A DNA stretch of 64,000 nt from Microbacterium psychrotolerans (lineage in GTDB: Bacteria; Actinomycetota; Actinomycetes; Actinomycetales; Microbacteriaceae). The position numbers and the translations under genes were made by a program. The notes under the pieces were generated by a model that was given only the letters and a program-made list of their open reading frames with translations, made no database searches and was not told the DNA's origin. The stretch is from contig NZ_JAVFWO010000006.1 of assembly GCF_031085295.1 (NCBI RefSeq), forward strand, positions 62,001 through 126,000. Reading direction: 5' to 3'. Numbering within the stretch: the stretch's first letter is position 1; each line of letters begins with the position of its first letter. Positions 18,135 through 26,404 of the stretch are shown piece by piece.

Positions 18135-19640
18135 ATGGCCCGAACCCCCCGCCCGGTCCCCGCGCGCGTCAGGATCCTTGCAGCGATCCTCGCCGTCGCG
18201 TGCGTCGGCCTGGCGATCGTGGGCAGCGTGACCTTCCTCGTGCAGCGCGAACAGGCGCTCGCGAGCGTCAACGAGCGTCTCAAGGCCCAGGTGTCGTCGC
18301 TGGAGGCCGTTTCCGACGACACCGCCGCGGGAGCGCGTGAGGGCGCCTCGGCGGCCACGGAAGCGCTCGACAAGAACGACTTCGACTCGATCGACGAATA
18401 CCTGAACGCGGTCGTCGCGCGCCTGGTGCCCGCGCGCAACGAGGCCTCGCTGGCGTTGGTCGACGGCGCCCCCCGCTGGGTGCCCTCGACGCTGTCCGGC
18501 TTCGACATCTCGGACAACAAGGAGCTCATCGACCGCGTCGTCGCGGAGACGGCCGGCGGCAGCACCGAGATGGGGACGGCGGTCACCGACCAGGGGTCGC
18601 TGCGGTACATCGCGATACCGGTGCGCATGGACGGCGACCCGAGCGAGGGACTCTACGTGCGCGCCGTCGATCTCGGAGCCGAGCTGCAGCCCGTCACCTT
18701 CGCGATGGGGACCTACGTGATCGCGGCCGTGGCCGTGCTCTTCGCGATCGGCATCGTCGGCTGGTTCGTGACCGGCCGCCTGCTCTCACCGATCCGCCAC
18801 CTCCGCGAGACCGCCGATGCGATCTCCATCAGCGACCTGTCACGCCGGCTCGAGCCGCAAGGCAACGACGACATCTCCGATCTGTCGCGCACCGTCAACT
18901 CGATGCTCGACCGGCTCGAGGACTCGGTCGACGACCAGCGCCAGCTGCTCGACGACGTGCGCCACGAGCTCAAGACGCCCATCACGATCGTGCGCGGTCA
19001 CCTCGAGCTGATGAACCCGCAGGATGCCGACGACGTGGCCTCCGCGCGTGACATCGGCATCGCCGAGCTCGACCGCCTGACGCGGCTCGTCGAAGACATC
19101 GACCTTCTCGCGACGGCCGAGGTGGACTCGACCACACTCGCGGCCGTCGACCTGGCATCGCTGACCGCCCGGGTCGGCGAGCTGGTCGCTGTGATCCCCG
19201 GTCATCTCTGGACGATCGAGGCCGTCGCCGACGGCGAGACGACCGGTGACCAGGACCGCCTGCTGCAGGCGTGGCTCCAGCTCGCCGACAACGCTGCCAA
19301 ATACACTCCCCTGGGCAGCCCGATCGAGATCGGCAGCGCGCGCGACCTCGAAGGCGCCCGGCTCTGGGTGCGCGATCACGGCCCGGGCATCCCCCTGGAG
19401 GAGCGGACCAGGATCTTCCGCCGCTTCGACCGTGCACACGTCAAGCGGTCCGTCGGCGGCTCGGGGCTGGGCCTCGCCATCGTCGACGCGATCGCGAAGG
19501 GCCACGGCGGCCACTGCGTCGTGACCGACACGCCCGGAGGCGGGGCGACCTTCACCATCCATCTGCCTCCCACGGAGGTCGAGCTGCCGGTGCCCGTTCG
19601 TGCCGGAGATGTCGTACTTCAACGGGAGGCAGCGGGATGA
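18135..19640 (+). CDS. Sensor histidine kinase
   Basis: A 501-residue kinase. Segments in order: membrane span about 12-36, extracytoplasmic sensor about 37-190, second span about 195-217, HAMP to about 270, HisKA with phospho-acceptor His277 in DVRHELKTPI, and an HATPase_c domain with LADNAAKYTP, DHGPGIP and GSGLGLAIV boxes. The signal is unknown. The stop overlaps the response-regulator start by four bases (19637-19640), so the two form an operon; here the kinase gene comes first, the reverse of the common order. Confidence 0.95.
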   Translation: MARTPRPVPARVRILAAILAVACVGLAIVGSVTFLVQREQALASVNERLKAQVSSLEAVSDDTAAGAREGASAATEALDKNDFDSIDEYLNAVVARLVPARNEASLALVDGAPRWVPSTLSGFDISDNKELIDRVVAETAGGSTEMGTAVTDQGSLRYIAIPVRMDGDPSEGLYVRAVDLGAELQPVTFAMGTYVIAAVAVLFAIGIVGWFVTGRLLSPIRHLRETADAISISDLSRRLEPQGNDDISDLSRTVNSMLDRLEDSVDDQRQLLDDVRHELKTPITIVRGHLELMNPQDADDVASARDIGIAELDRLTRLVEDIDLLATAEVDSTTLAAVDLASLTARVGELVAVIPGHLWTIEAVADGETTGDQDRLLQAWLQLADNAAKYTPLGSPIEIGSARDLEGARLWVRDHGPGIPLEERTRIFRRFDRAHVKRSVGGSGLGLAIVDAIAKGHGGHCVVTDTPGGGATFTIHLPPTEVELPVPVRAGDVVLQREAAG

Positions 19641-20293
19641 CCAGGATCCTCATCGTCGAGGACGAGCCGCGCATCGCGGCGTTCGTCAGCCGTGGGCTCG
19701 AAGCCGCCGGCTACGAGACGGTCGTCGTCGAGGACGGCCCCGAAGGCCTCGAGGCCGCGCTGCGCGGCGACGCCGATCTCGTGCTGCTGGACGTGGGCCT
19801 GCCCACGATGGACGGCTTCGATGTGCTCCGCGAACTGCGCGCCCGCGGTTCGGCGGTGCCGGTCATCATGCTGACCGCGCGCTCGAGCACGCGCGACACC
19901 GTGACCGGACTGGATGCCGGGGCCAACGACTACGTCCCCAAGCCGTTCACCTTCGAGGAGCTTCTCGCACGCGTGCGTTCGCGGTTGCGCGAGAGCGTTC
20001 CGCAGCCCGGCGTGTCGATCTCGCACGGTGACGTGGTCCTGGACATCCTCGCGCGGCGCGCGACCGTCGCCGGACGCGAGATCGATCTGTCCGCGCGCGA
20101 GTTCTCGCTGGCCGAGCAGTTCCTGCGCAACCCCGGCCGCGTGCTCAGCCGCGAGCAGCTGTTGAGCCGCGTGTGGGGGCTGGACTTCGATCCGGGCTCC
20201 AACGTCGTCGACGTGTACGTGCGGTATCTCCGTGGAAAGCTCGGGTCGGACCACATCGTCACCGTTCGCGGCGCCGGCTACCGCTGGGAGTGA
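19637..20293 (+). CDS. OmpR-family DNA-binding response regulator
   Basis: A 218-residue regulator. The receiver domain has acidic residues at 8-10 (VEDEP), phospho-acceptor Asp52 in LLDVGLP, Thr in MLTARSS and Lys in VPKPF. The C-terminal winged helix contains LSAREFSLAEQFLRNPGRVLS and VDVYVRYLRGKLG. Its partner kinase is encoded directly upstream. It ends before a strong hairpin that separates it from a convergent gene. Confidence 0.96.
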   Translation: MTRILIVEDEPRIAAFVSRGLEAAGYETVVVEDGPEGLEAALRGDADLVLLDVGLPTMDGFDVLRELRARGSAVPVIMLTARSSTRDTVTGLDAGANDYVPKPFTFEELLARVRSRLRESVPQPGVSISHGDVVLDILARRATVAGREIDLSAREFSLAEQFLRNPGRVLSREQLLSRVWGLDFDPGSNVVDVYVRYLRGKLGSDHIVTVRGAGYRWE

Positions 20294-20336
20294 GGCGGGC
20301 GCCGCGCTGGGCGATCGGCTCCCCCGCGCACGAAGA

Positions 20337-20366
20337 AGCCCCCGGTGCTGGGGGACACCGGGGGCT
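20337..20366. terminator. Perfect 11-bp hairpin terminator, convergent genes
   Basis: AGCCCCCGGTG at 20337-20347 pairs perfectly with 20356-20366 around an eight-base loop. It lies between the response regulator and the oppositely oriented exported-protein gene and could stop both. No T-tract follows. Confidence 0.7.
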
Positions 20367-20397
20367 GTGAAAGGCCGGACTGGGGGATCCGGCCGTA

Positions 20398-21138
20398 TCA
20401 GTCGCGCTTGTCTGGGGAATTGCGCGACTGGTCTTTCTTCGCGTCGTGATCGGCGCCATTGCCGTTCCCGACGTTTCCGCCCGCATGCGCGGGACGATCT
20501 GGGCCGTTCGAGCGGCGATCGGCTGAGGACTTCTGCTGCTCCACGGGTGCGACCAGGTTCTGCTGGCCGTCGGACTGCGTCTGCACCGGACGCTCGGCAA
20601 CCTCGCTCTTCTCGGCCAGCTCGCGCTCCAGGCGGGACACCAGCGCATCGGTTCTCGCCGTGGTCCACCCGTGCGCGGCCGCCCAGGAGCGGAGCTCCTC
20701 CCACGACCCGGCCGCCTTCGCCGCGGCGATGACAGGCTCGATGTCGGCGGGCGCGGCGGGCTGGGCACGGTCGGGGGCCGCGGGCGCGTTGGCGGTCGGC
20801 CGGGAGCCGTCCGCTGCGGGCGGCTGGGCGACGACCAGCGGTGCAGGTGCTTCCGCCACTTCGGCGTCGGCCGGAGGAACCAGTGCCGCCGGGGTGACTG
20901 CCGGGGTGGCCGAAGGAGACGGCGACGGCGACGGGGACGTCGCGGCGGGAACGACGACATGCTCGGACGCCAGGCTCGTGCCGGGTGAATCGGCCAGCGC
21001 CATGGTGTTCGCGAGAGCGACCGCAGTCACGACGGCGATGCTCGCAGCGACGGCGGTCACGCCACCGATCACGAGCCCCGTGCGTGCTTCCACGTCTCTG
21101 CTGCCTCCCATGTGCGGATCGAGTTCCCCTCCATCCAT
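20398..21138 (-). CDS. Exported or membrane-anchored Pro/Ala-rich protein, hypothetical
   Basis: About 246 residues. An uncleaved signal or anchor near the N terminus (VIGGVTAVAASIAVVTAVAL) leads into a long low-complexity region rich in Pro, Ala, Ser (SPSPSPSPSATP), then a short helical motif SWEELRSWAAAHGWTTARTD, and a charged, Asn/Asp-rich end. It looks like a surface or periplasmic protein with a flexible linker. The start is uncertain: ATG 21138 or ATG 21111 (MGGSRDV). It faces the two-component pair, but no link to that system is shown. No family recognised. Confidence 0.65.
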   Translation of the reverse strand: MDGGELDPHMGGSRDVEARTGLVIGGVTAVAASIAVVTAVALANTMALADSPGTSLASEHVVVPAATSPSPSPSPSATPAVTPAALVPPADAEVAEAPAPLVVAQPPAADGSRPTANAPAAPDRAQPAAPADIEPVIAAAKAAGSWEELRSWAAAHGWTTARTDALVSRLERELAEKSEVAERPVQTQSDGQQNLVAPVEQQKSSADRRSNGPDRPAHAGGNVGNGNGADHDAKKDQSRNSPDKRD

Positions 21139-21174
21139 GGTGGCAGACCGATGGCAGCGCAAGTGCCACCAGCG

Positions 21175-21190
21175 ATGAGACTCTTCTCAT
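21175..21190. repeat. Inverted repeat ATGAGA-N4-TCTCAT
   Basis: A perfect 6-bp inverted repeat with a four-base spacer, 37 bases ahead of the ATG at 21138 of the exported-protein gene. It may be an operator or may simply continue the terminator region. Confidence 0.3.
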
Positions 21191-21195
21191 GCGCC

Positions 21196-21235
21196 GACGG
21201 CGCTGTCGGCCGGCATCCCGGCCGGCAGCGCCGTC
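21196..21235 (-). terminator. 18-bp hairpin terminator downstream of the PIN-PhoH gene
   Basis: Arms at 21196-21213 and 21218-21235 pair over 18 positions with one G-T wobble and a four-base CATC loop. It lies 19 bases past the stop of the PhoH gene. No T-run follows. Confidence 0.7.
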
Positions 21236-21253
21236 AGTGCAGCTGCGGGTCTT

Positions 21254-22609
21254 CTAGGCGAGCTCGCCCGCTTCCAGAAGGTCGGTGACGAGGGCGGCGA
21301 TGGCGGACCGCTCGGAGCGCACGAGCGTGACGTGGCCGAACAGCGAGTGCCCCTTCAGCGTCTCGATGACCGAGGCCACACCGTCGTGACGACCGACGCG
21401 CAGATTGTCGCGCTGGCCCACGTCGTGGGTGAGCACGACGCGGGATCCCTGCCCGATCCGGCTCAGCACCGTGAGCAGCACGTTGCGCTCCAGGGACTGC
21501 GCCTCGTCCACGATCACGAAGGCGTCATGCAGCGAGCGACCGCGGATGTGCGTGAGCGGCAGCACCTCCAGGAGACCGCGCTCGATCACCTCGTCGAGCA
21601 CGTTGCCCGAGACGACCGAGCCCAGGGTGTCGAAGACCGCCTGGCCCCAGGGGTTCATCTTCTCCTGCTGGTCACCCGGCAGATACCCGAGCTCCTGCCC
21701 GCCGACGGCGAACAGCGGCCGGAACACGATGATCTTGCGCTGCTGCTGTCGCTCCAGCACCGCCTCGAGTGCCGCGCACAATGCGAGGGCCGACTTGCCC
21801 GTGCCGGCGCGCCCGCCGAGCGACACGATGCCCACCTCCGGATCGAGCAGCAGGTCGATGGCGATGCGCTGCTCGGCCGAGCGCCCATGCAGCCCGAAGA
21901 CCTCCCGATCGCCCCGGACCAGGCGGAACTCGCCGTCGCCGATCACGCGCCCGAGTGCGGAACCGCGCTCGGAGTGGACGATCAGCCCGGTGTTCACCGG
22001 AAGTCCCCGGACGTCCTCGCTGACGGCGACTTCGCTCTCATACAGATCGCTGATGTCGTCGCCTGACACGTCGATCTCGGAGATGCCCGTCCAGCCCGAG
22101 TCGACGGCCTGCTCCGCGAGGTACTCCTCCGCGGTGATGCCGAGGGACGCCGCCTTCACCCGCATGGGAAGGTCCTTCGAGACGACCGTGACCTCCTGGC
22201 CGTCCTGGGCGAGATTCATCGCGATGGCGAGGATGCGGCTGTCGTTGTCGCCGAGACGCATGCCCGAGGGCAGGACCGTGGCGTCGGTGTTGTTGAGTTC
22301 GACGCGCAGCGTGCCGCCCTGACCGACGGGGACCGGGAAGTCGAGTCGGCCGTGCTCGACGCGGAGCTCGTCGAGGTGACGCAGCGCCTGCCGGGCGAAG
22401 TAGCCGATCTCGGGGTCGTGCCGCTTGCCTTCTAGCTCCGTGATCACCACGACGGGGATCACGACGCTGTGCTCAGCGAAACGGAAGAACGCCCGTGGAT
22501 CGCTCAGCAGCACCGATGTGTCGAGAACATAGGTGCGCAGGTCCTGATCGGACTCCGCGACCTGCTCGAGATCCTGACTGCGCTGCTCGTGTGGTGCTCG
22601 TGTGGTCAC
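21254..22609 (-). CDS. PIN domain plus PhoH-like ATPase
   Basis: A 451-residue two-domain protein. An N-terminal PIN RNase domain starts at YVLDTSVLLSDP (Asp30) with acidic residues around 58-60 and 121-123 (GDNDSRI). The C-terminal PhoH domain has Walker A GRAGTGKS (266-273) and Walker B VIVDEAQS (365-372). Known actinobacterial PhoH2 proteins of this architecture act as sequence-specific RNA helicase/nucleases, some with an antitoxin partner; no small antitoxin gene is evident here. The GTG at 22609 was chosen for a GGGAG site six bases upstream and because the upstream frame is not conserved-looking. Confidence 0.93.
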   Translation of the reverse strand: MTTRAPHEQRSQDLEQVAESDQDLRTYVLDTSVLLSDPRAFFRFAEHSVVIPVVVITELEGKRHDPEIGYFARQALRHLDELRVEHGRLDFPVPVGQGGTLRVELNNTDATVLPSGMRLGDNDSRILAIAMNLAQDGQEVTVVSKDLPMRVKAASLGITAEEYLAEQAVDSGWTGISEIDVSGDDISDLYESEVAVSEDVRGLPVNTGLIVHSERGSALGRVIGDGEFRLVRGDREVFGLHGRSAEQRIAIDLLLDPEVGIVSLGGRAGTGKSALALCAALEAVLERQQQRKIIVFRPLFAVGGQELGYLPGDQQEKMNPWGQAVFDTLGSVVSGNVLDEVIERGLLEVLPLTHIRGRSLHDAFVIVDEAQSLERNVLLTVLSRIGQGSRVVLTHDVGQRDNLRVGRHDGVASVIETLKGHSLFGHVTLVRSERSAIAALVTDLLEAGELA

Positions 22610-22623
22610 AACCCACTCCCGCC

Positions 22624-22640
22624 CCGGGTGATTCACCCGG
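22624..22640. repeat. Palindrome CCGGGTG-N3-CACCCGG upstream of the PhoH gene
   Basis: A perfect 7-bp inverted repeat with a three-base spacer, 15 bases ahead of the start codon, immediately before the ribosome site. It could be an operator or a hairpin in the leader that affects translation. The rest of the 259-base gap to the aminotransferase gene holds no feature I can support. Confidence 0.35.
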
Positions 22641-22868
22641 CAGTCACGAGTCGACCAGGGTACCGAGTCGTAGATCGTGAAGTCGCGATCCGTGAGGCCG
22701 ACCCGACCGGGCTCCTTGCCCGATGGCCTCACGCTACGACCGCCCGCCGACATTGCGCGCGCCCGACACGCTGGAATCATGTGACGATCCGGTGAACGGA
22801 TGCCGCGATCGTGCGGCCGGTCGCCCCGGCCATCGCCCGGCCGACCCGGCGTCAGCTCGAGAAGGGCG

Positions 22869-23999
22869 TCACCACACCCGAGCGGACGAGAACGCCGCGA
22901 GCGCATCTCCGAACAGCCGCAGGGTGTCGGCGCCGGTGCCGACGTGCGGCGCGACGCGGATGCGGCCGGCCCTCGCGGTCACCGTCAGCCCGTGGTTCGC
23001 GAGCGACGCGGCGAGCGGCGCCGCATCCTGCGGTGCGGGTTCGAGCGTCACGATGCCCGCGCGGCGCTCGGGCTCGCGGGGTGTCACCACGGGCACCTCG
23101 TAGCGGTCGGCGAAGAACATGACGTCCGCCGCCCGCGCCGACAGCTGCGATTCGATCTGCGCGACCCCGACGTCGGCGACCTCGCGCAGCGCGGTCGCGA
23201 GGCGGGCGGCGGCGAGCGTGTCGGGTCCCGAGATCGAGAAGGCCTGCGCAGAGGCGGACGGCGCCGGCACGGCGTCGACGGGCAGTTCGCCGTCCACGCC
23301 GCGGAAGCCCGAGAGCACCGGGGCGATGCGCTCGAGCGCACGCTCGCCGAACCAGGAGAAGCCGGTCCCGCGGCCGGCGCGGAGCCACTTGTATCCGTGG
23401 CCGCAGACCACGTCGGCCGCGAGGTAGTCGGCCTCGACCATGCCGAACCCCTGGATGGCGTCCACGATGAGAAGGCGATCCCCGATGACCTCGCGCAGGG
23501 CGGAGAGGTCGGTGCGGTATCCGGTACGGAAGTCGACGAGGCTGACCGCGACCGCACGGGTGTCGTCCGAGAGGGCCGAACGCACCGCATCGGGTGTCAT
23601 GAACCCGTGGGCAGGCTCCACCCACTGCAGCTGGAGCGAGCCGAACGCCTCGGAGGCGCGCGTGGCGGCGACGGTGAGGCTGGGGAACTCCCCCCGCCCG
23701 AGCATGAGCCCTCCAGCCAGGCCGTAGACGGCGTGCATCAGCCCGTACGTGGTGGACGGCTGCAGCACCACCTGCTCGGCATCCGTGCCGATCAGTTCGG
23801 CCACGAGCTCCCGGGCCTCGCGCACGTGGTCGGCGACGAGCTGGACGCTCGTGCGCCGGCCCGAGCCGAGCAGCTCGGTGTCGCCCTGCGCTTCGCTGCG
23901 GACCGCAGGAGAGAGCGGGCCGAACGCCGCCCAGTCCAGATACCCGGGTTCCCCATCGAACGACGCCAGATAAGAATCCAGATCGGTCACGCCGATCAT
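22869..23999 (-). CDS. PLP-dependent aminotransferase, class V fold
   Basis: A 376-residue class V (fold type I) enzyme. PLP Lys204 lies in VVCGHGYKWLRAG, and the preceding Asp180-x-x-Gln183 (LIVDAIQGFG) contacts the cofactor. LQPSTTYGLMHAVYGL is the phosphate-side loop. It resembles cysteine desulfurase/isopenicillin-epimerase-like proteins, but substrate cannot be assigned and no suf or moe gene is near. An alternative start is the GTG at 23990 (VTDLDSYL), which has CAGAAT seven bases before it. It lies between the PhoH gene and the uppS repeat region on the same strand. Confidence 0.88.
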   Translation of the reverse strand: MIGVTDLDSYLASFDGEPGYLDWAAFGPLSPAVRSEAQGDTELLGSGRRTSVQLVADHVREARELVAELIGTDAEQVVLQPSTTYGLMHAVYGLAGGLMLGRGEFPSLTVAATRASEAFGSLQLQWVEPAHGFMTPDAVRSALSDDTRAVAVSLVDFRTGYRTDLSALREVIGDRLLIVDAIQGFGMVEADYLAADVVCGHGYKWLRAGRGTGFSWFGERALERIAPVLSGFRGVDGELPVDAVPAPSASAQAFSISGPDTLAAARLATALREVADVGVAQIESQLSARAADVMFFADRYEVPVVTPREPERRAGIVTLEPAPQDAAPLAASLANHGLTVTARAGRIRVAPHVGTGADTLRLFGDALAAFSSARVW

Positions 24000-24035
24000 T
24001 CTGGCAGAGCCGCGAGCGGCGGTGTGACGGAGTGC

Positions 24036-24164
24036 TCAGCCCCCGAAGCGGCGCTCCCGCGAGGTGAAGTCGCGGATGGCGCGCAGGAAGTCCACCTCGC
24101 GGAGGTCGGGGCCCAGCGCCTCGACGAAGGAGAAGCTCCGTGTGGGATAGACGCGGTCGGTCAC
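24036..24164 (-). other. 42-codon open frame in the outermost uppS repeat copy
   Basis: Reads GTG to TGA, 42 codons, encoding a fragment equal to the UppS C-terminal tail (SFVEALGPDLREVD, then FLRAIRDFTSRERRFGG) behind a new leader, VTDRVYPTRSF. Its GTG overlaps the stop of the adjacent copy as GTGA, an arrangement allowing translational restart. Whether it is translated is unknown; it may be a dead remnant of an uppS 3' end. Confidence 0.4.
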
Positions 24165-24385
24165 CCCCCGAAGCGGCGCTCCCGCGAGGTGAAGTCGCGG
24201 ATGGCGCGCAGGAAGTCCACCTCGCGGAGGTCGGGCCCCAGCGCCTCGACGAAGGAGAAGCTCCGTGTGGGATAGACGCGGTCGGTCACCCCCCGAAGCG
24301 GCGCTCCCTCGAAGTGAAGTCGCGGATGGCGCGCAGGAAGTCCACCTCGCGGAGATCGGGCCCCAGCGCTTCGACGAAGTAGAAC
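24041..24385. repeat. Three tandem copies of the uppS 3' end, 125-bp period
   Basis: Copies begin at 24041, 24166 and 24291, each 125 bases apart. Copies one and two differ at a single swapped G/C position. The third is the genuine end of uppS and differs from the others by five substitutions and one indel over about 95 bases. Four of the five substitutions are synonymous in the UppS frame. The extra copies therefore derive from a diverged, functional uppS allele, not from simple slippage of this gene. Confidence 0.9.
24161..24289 (-). other. 42-codon open frame in the middle uppS repeat copy
   Basis: Starts with GTG at 24289, overlapping the uppS TGA (GTGA), and ends in GGG GGG TGA exactly as uppS does. 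The same frame can be reached by a -1 slip on the GGGGGG run that ends uppS. The product would repeat the UppS C-terminal 30 residues. No independent evidence of expression. Confidence 0.4.
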
Positions 24386-25071
24386 TCCGAGTGCGCCGAC
24401 TGCCACAGCAGGAAGTCGCTCAGCCGCTGCTCGCCCGACGTGCGGATCACGAGGTCGGGATCGGGCTGGCCGCCGGTGTAGAGATGCTCCCCGATCTGCT
24501 CGGGCGTGAGGCTCGCGGCGAGCTCCTCGAGGGATCCGCCCTGCTCGTCGTGCTGCGCGATGATGCTGCGCACAGCGTCGACGATCTCGCCGCGTCCGCC
24601 GTAGCCCACCGCGAGGTTGACGTGCATGCCGGTGTGGTCCTTGGTGCGGGCTTCGACGTCGGCGAGCACCCGTGCGAGATCGCCCGGCAGTGCGACGGCA
24701 CGACCCACGTGCTTCACGCGCCAGTCGCGCTCGTGCGACAGCTCTTCGGCGAGTTCGGCGATGATCTCGATCAGATCCGACAGCTCGCGTGAGTCGCGCT
24801 TGCGGAGGTTGTCGTTCGAAAGCAGGTAGAGCGACACGACGCGGATGCCCACGTCGTCGCACCACCGCAGGAACTCCTTCATCTTCGCCGCTCCTGCGCG
24901 GTGGCCGTGCGCGGCGGAGTCGTAGCCGAGCTGCTTGGCCCAGCGGCGGTTGCCGTCGATCATCATCGCCAGGTGGCGGGGCACCGCGGCCGGATCGAGC
25001 CGGCGACGAAGGCGGTTGATGTAGAGGCGGTAGAGGGGCCCTCTGCCCTCGTTCGTCTCGCCGCGCGCCAC
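24286..25071 (-). CDS. uppS: Isoprenyl transferase (undecaprenyl diphosphate synthase type)
   Basis: A 261-residue cis-prenyltransferase making the long polyprenyl carrier lipid for cell-wall synthesis from IPP. The catalytic Asp39 lies in AMMIDGNRRWA; other signatures are SLYLLSNDNLRKR, NLAVGYGGRGEIVDA and DLVIRTSGEQRLSDFLLWQSAHSE. The gene is full length. Its last about 30 codons are repeated twice more downstream. The GTG at 25071 is preceded by TAGCGT and six bases, so it is probably leaderless. It is divergent from the TrhA/hemolysin III gene. ispH, which supplies the precursors, is 11 kb away. Confidence 0.97.
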   Translation of the reverse strand: MARGETNEGRGPLYRLYINRLRRRLDPAAVPRHLAMMIDGNRRWAKQLGYDSAAHGHRAGAAKMKEFLRWCDDVGIRVVSLYLLSNDNLRKRDSRELSDLIEIIAELAEELSHERDWRVKHVGRAVALPGDLARVLADVEARTKDHTGMHVNLAVGYGGRGEIVDAVRSIIAQHDEQGGSLEELAASLTPEQIGEHLYTGGQPDPDLVIRTSGEQRLSDFLLWQSAHSEFYFVEALGPDLREVDFLRAIRDFTSRERRFGG

Positions 25072-25077
25072 AGACCT

Positions 25078-25083
25078 ACGCTA
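25078..25083 (-). promoter_or_regulatory. -10 element TAGCGT, leaderless start of uppS
   Basis: TAGCGT on the minus strand, six bases, then the GTG at 25071; no ribosome-binding site. Confidence 0.45.
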
Positions 25084-25169
25084 CCCCTCGCGCGCCGCGG
25101 ACCCTAGCGCGGCCGCCGCCCGACATCCAGGGGTCCGGCTATGTTCCCCGGCCGGCATGCGGCGCCGTC

Positions 25170-25175
25170 TACGCT
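25170..25175 (+). promoter_or_regulatory. -10 element TACGCT, leaderless start of hemolysin III gene
   Basis: TACGCT is followed by six bases and the ATG at 25182. No -35 match was found. Confidence 0.4.
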
Positions 25176-25181
25176 GAAGTG

Positions 25182-25925
25182 ATGAGCCGTCATCGCAGTA
25201 GCCCCCGGGCCCCCGAGGTCCCCGTGCTGCCCCTGATGGATGCCGCCGCCGTCGACGCGGCGACGCCCGATCTCAAGCCCTCCTGGCGCGGCTGGATCCA
25301 TGCGGCCACATTCCCGATCGCCGTCGTGGCCGGCGTGGTGCTGATCGCGCTCGCGCAGGGCGCACCTGCCAAGTGGGCCTGCGCGGTGTTCATGGCCACG
25401 TCGCTGCTGCTGTTCGGCAACTCGGCGCTGTATCACCGGTTCGACTGGAACCCGAGGACCAAGGCGATCCTCAAGCGGGTCGACCATGCCAACATCCTGC
25501 TGCTGATCGCCGGCACCTACACGCCGATCGCGACGCTCGCGCTGCCGCCGCAGAAGGGCGCGCTGCTGCTCGTGCTGGTGTGGAGCGGAGCGCTCGTCGG
25601 CATCCTGTTCCGGGTGTTCTGGATCAACGCCCCGCGCTGGCTCTACGTCGCGCTCTACCTCGCGCTGGGCTGGGCGGCGGTCATGTACCTCGTCGACCTG
25701 TTCGAGGCCAACGCCGCGATGATGATCCTCGTCGCGGTCGGCGGGCTCCTCTATACCGGCGGCGCCATCGTCTACGCGCTCAAGCGGCCGAACCCGTGGC
25801 CCGGCCACTTCGGGTTCCACGAGATCTTCCACGTGTGCACGGTGCTCGCCTTCCTCTGCCACTGGACGGCGTGTCTGCTGATCGCCCTGAACCCGCTCTC
25901 ACCCTCGCTCGGGCTCCCGGGCTGA
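25182..25925 (+). CDS. trhA: Hemolysin III / TrhA (PAQR family) membrane protein
   Basis: A 247-residue seven-span protein of the PAQR superfamily. Family landmarks are FGNSALYHRFDW in the first loop, RVDHANILLLIAGTYTPI, and HFGFHEIFHVCTVLAFLCHW near the end; the His and Asp residues in these match the metal site of the family. Bacterial TrhA is linked to membrane energetics and fluidity, and the hemolysin name is historical. The ATG at 25182 is one codon inside a GTG. It is divergent from uppS. Confidence 0.92.
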   Translation: MSRHRSSPRAPEVPVLPLMDAAAVDAATPDLKPSWRGWIHAATFPIAVVAGVVLIALAQGAPAKWACAVFMATSLLLFGNSALYHRFDWNPRTKAILKRVDHANILLLIAGTYTPIATLALPPQKGALLLVLVWSGALVGILFRVFWINAPRWLYVALYLALGWAAVMYLVDLFEANAAMMILVAVGGLLYTGGAIVYALKRPNPWPGHFGFHEIFHVCTVLAFLCHWTACLLIALNPLSPSLGLPG

Positions 25926-25958
25926 CCCCTCCGGTGCCGCGGTGCGGCACCATGTGCC

Positions 25959-26288
25959 TCAGCGCTTCGGAGCAGGCCCGCCGGGGTCGTCACCTCGGGT
26001 CTCGTCGTCCGCCGGATCGATGCTCTCGTCGTCGACCTCGGTGGCCTCGGTCGCCCGCGCCGCCTGCTCCTCGGCATCCAGCTCCTCCTGGATGTCGGCG
26101 CGCACGCGGCCGCGGCGGATGCGGCGCATCATGTCCCACACCAGCAGGATGACCGCGATCGCGATGAACGCGGTGACGACGAAGCCGACGACGCCCGGCG
26201 TCACGATGTCGGGATCGACTTCGGCGGGCGAGGGCGTCGGCGTCGGAGTCGCCGCGGCGCTCAGGAAGGCGACGATCGCGTGCTGCAT
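25959..26288 (-). CDS. Small single-pass membrane protein with acidic tail, hypothetical
   Basis: A 109-residue protein. A short Ala/Thr/Pro-rich outer N terminus leads to one membrane span at about 32-52 (GVVGFVVTAFIAIAVILLVWD), then RRIRRGRVR as the positive inner anchor, and a 55-residue acidic cytoplasmic tail (EELDAEEQAARATEATEVDD). It is divergent from the DUF4307 gene and convergent with trhA. A GAGG site precedes the ATG at 26288. Similar small proteins are found beside DUF4307 genes in actinobacteria, but I assign no function. Confidence 0.75.
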   Translation of the reverse strand: MQHAIVAFLSAAATPTPTPSPAEVDPDIVTPGVVGFVVTAFIAIAVILLVWDMMRRIRRGRVRADIQEELDAEEQAARATEATEVDDESIDPADDETRGDDPGGPAPKR

Positions 26289-26404
26289 GAGGTCCTCGCT
26301 CTGCCCGCGGAACGGGCGGTGTCGTCGGGGGTGCGCGCGAGCGCATAGCCTGGAGTTCCAGCCTAATCTTTCCGATCCGGGCCGATGAGACGTCAGGGAG
26401 CGGC

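Noticed and set aside
24041..24390. CRISPR-like interpretation of the 125-bp repeats
   Set aside because: The repeats are contiguous, have no spacers and match the uppS coding end; no cas genes are present.
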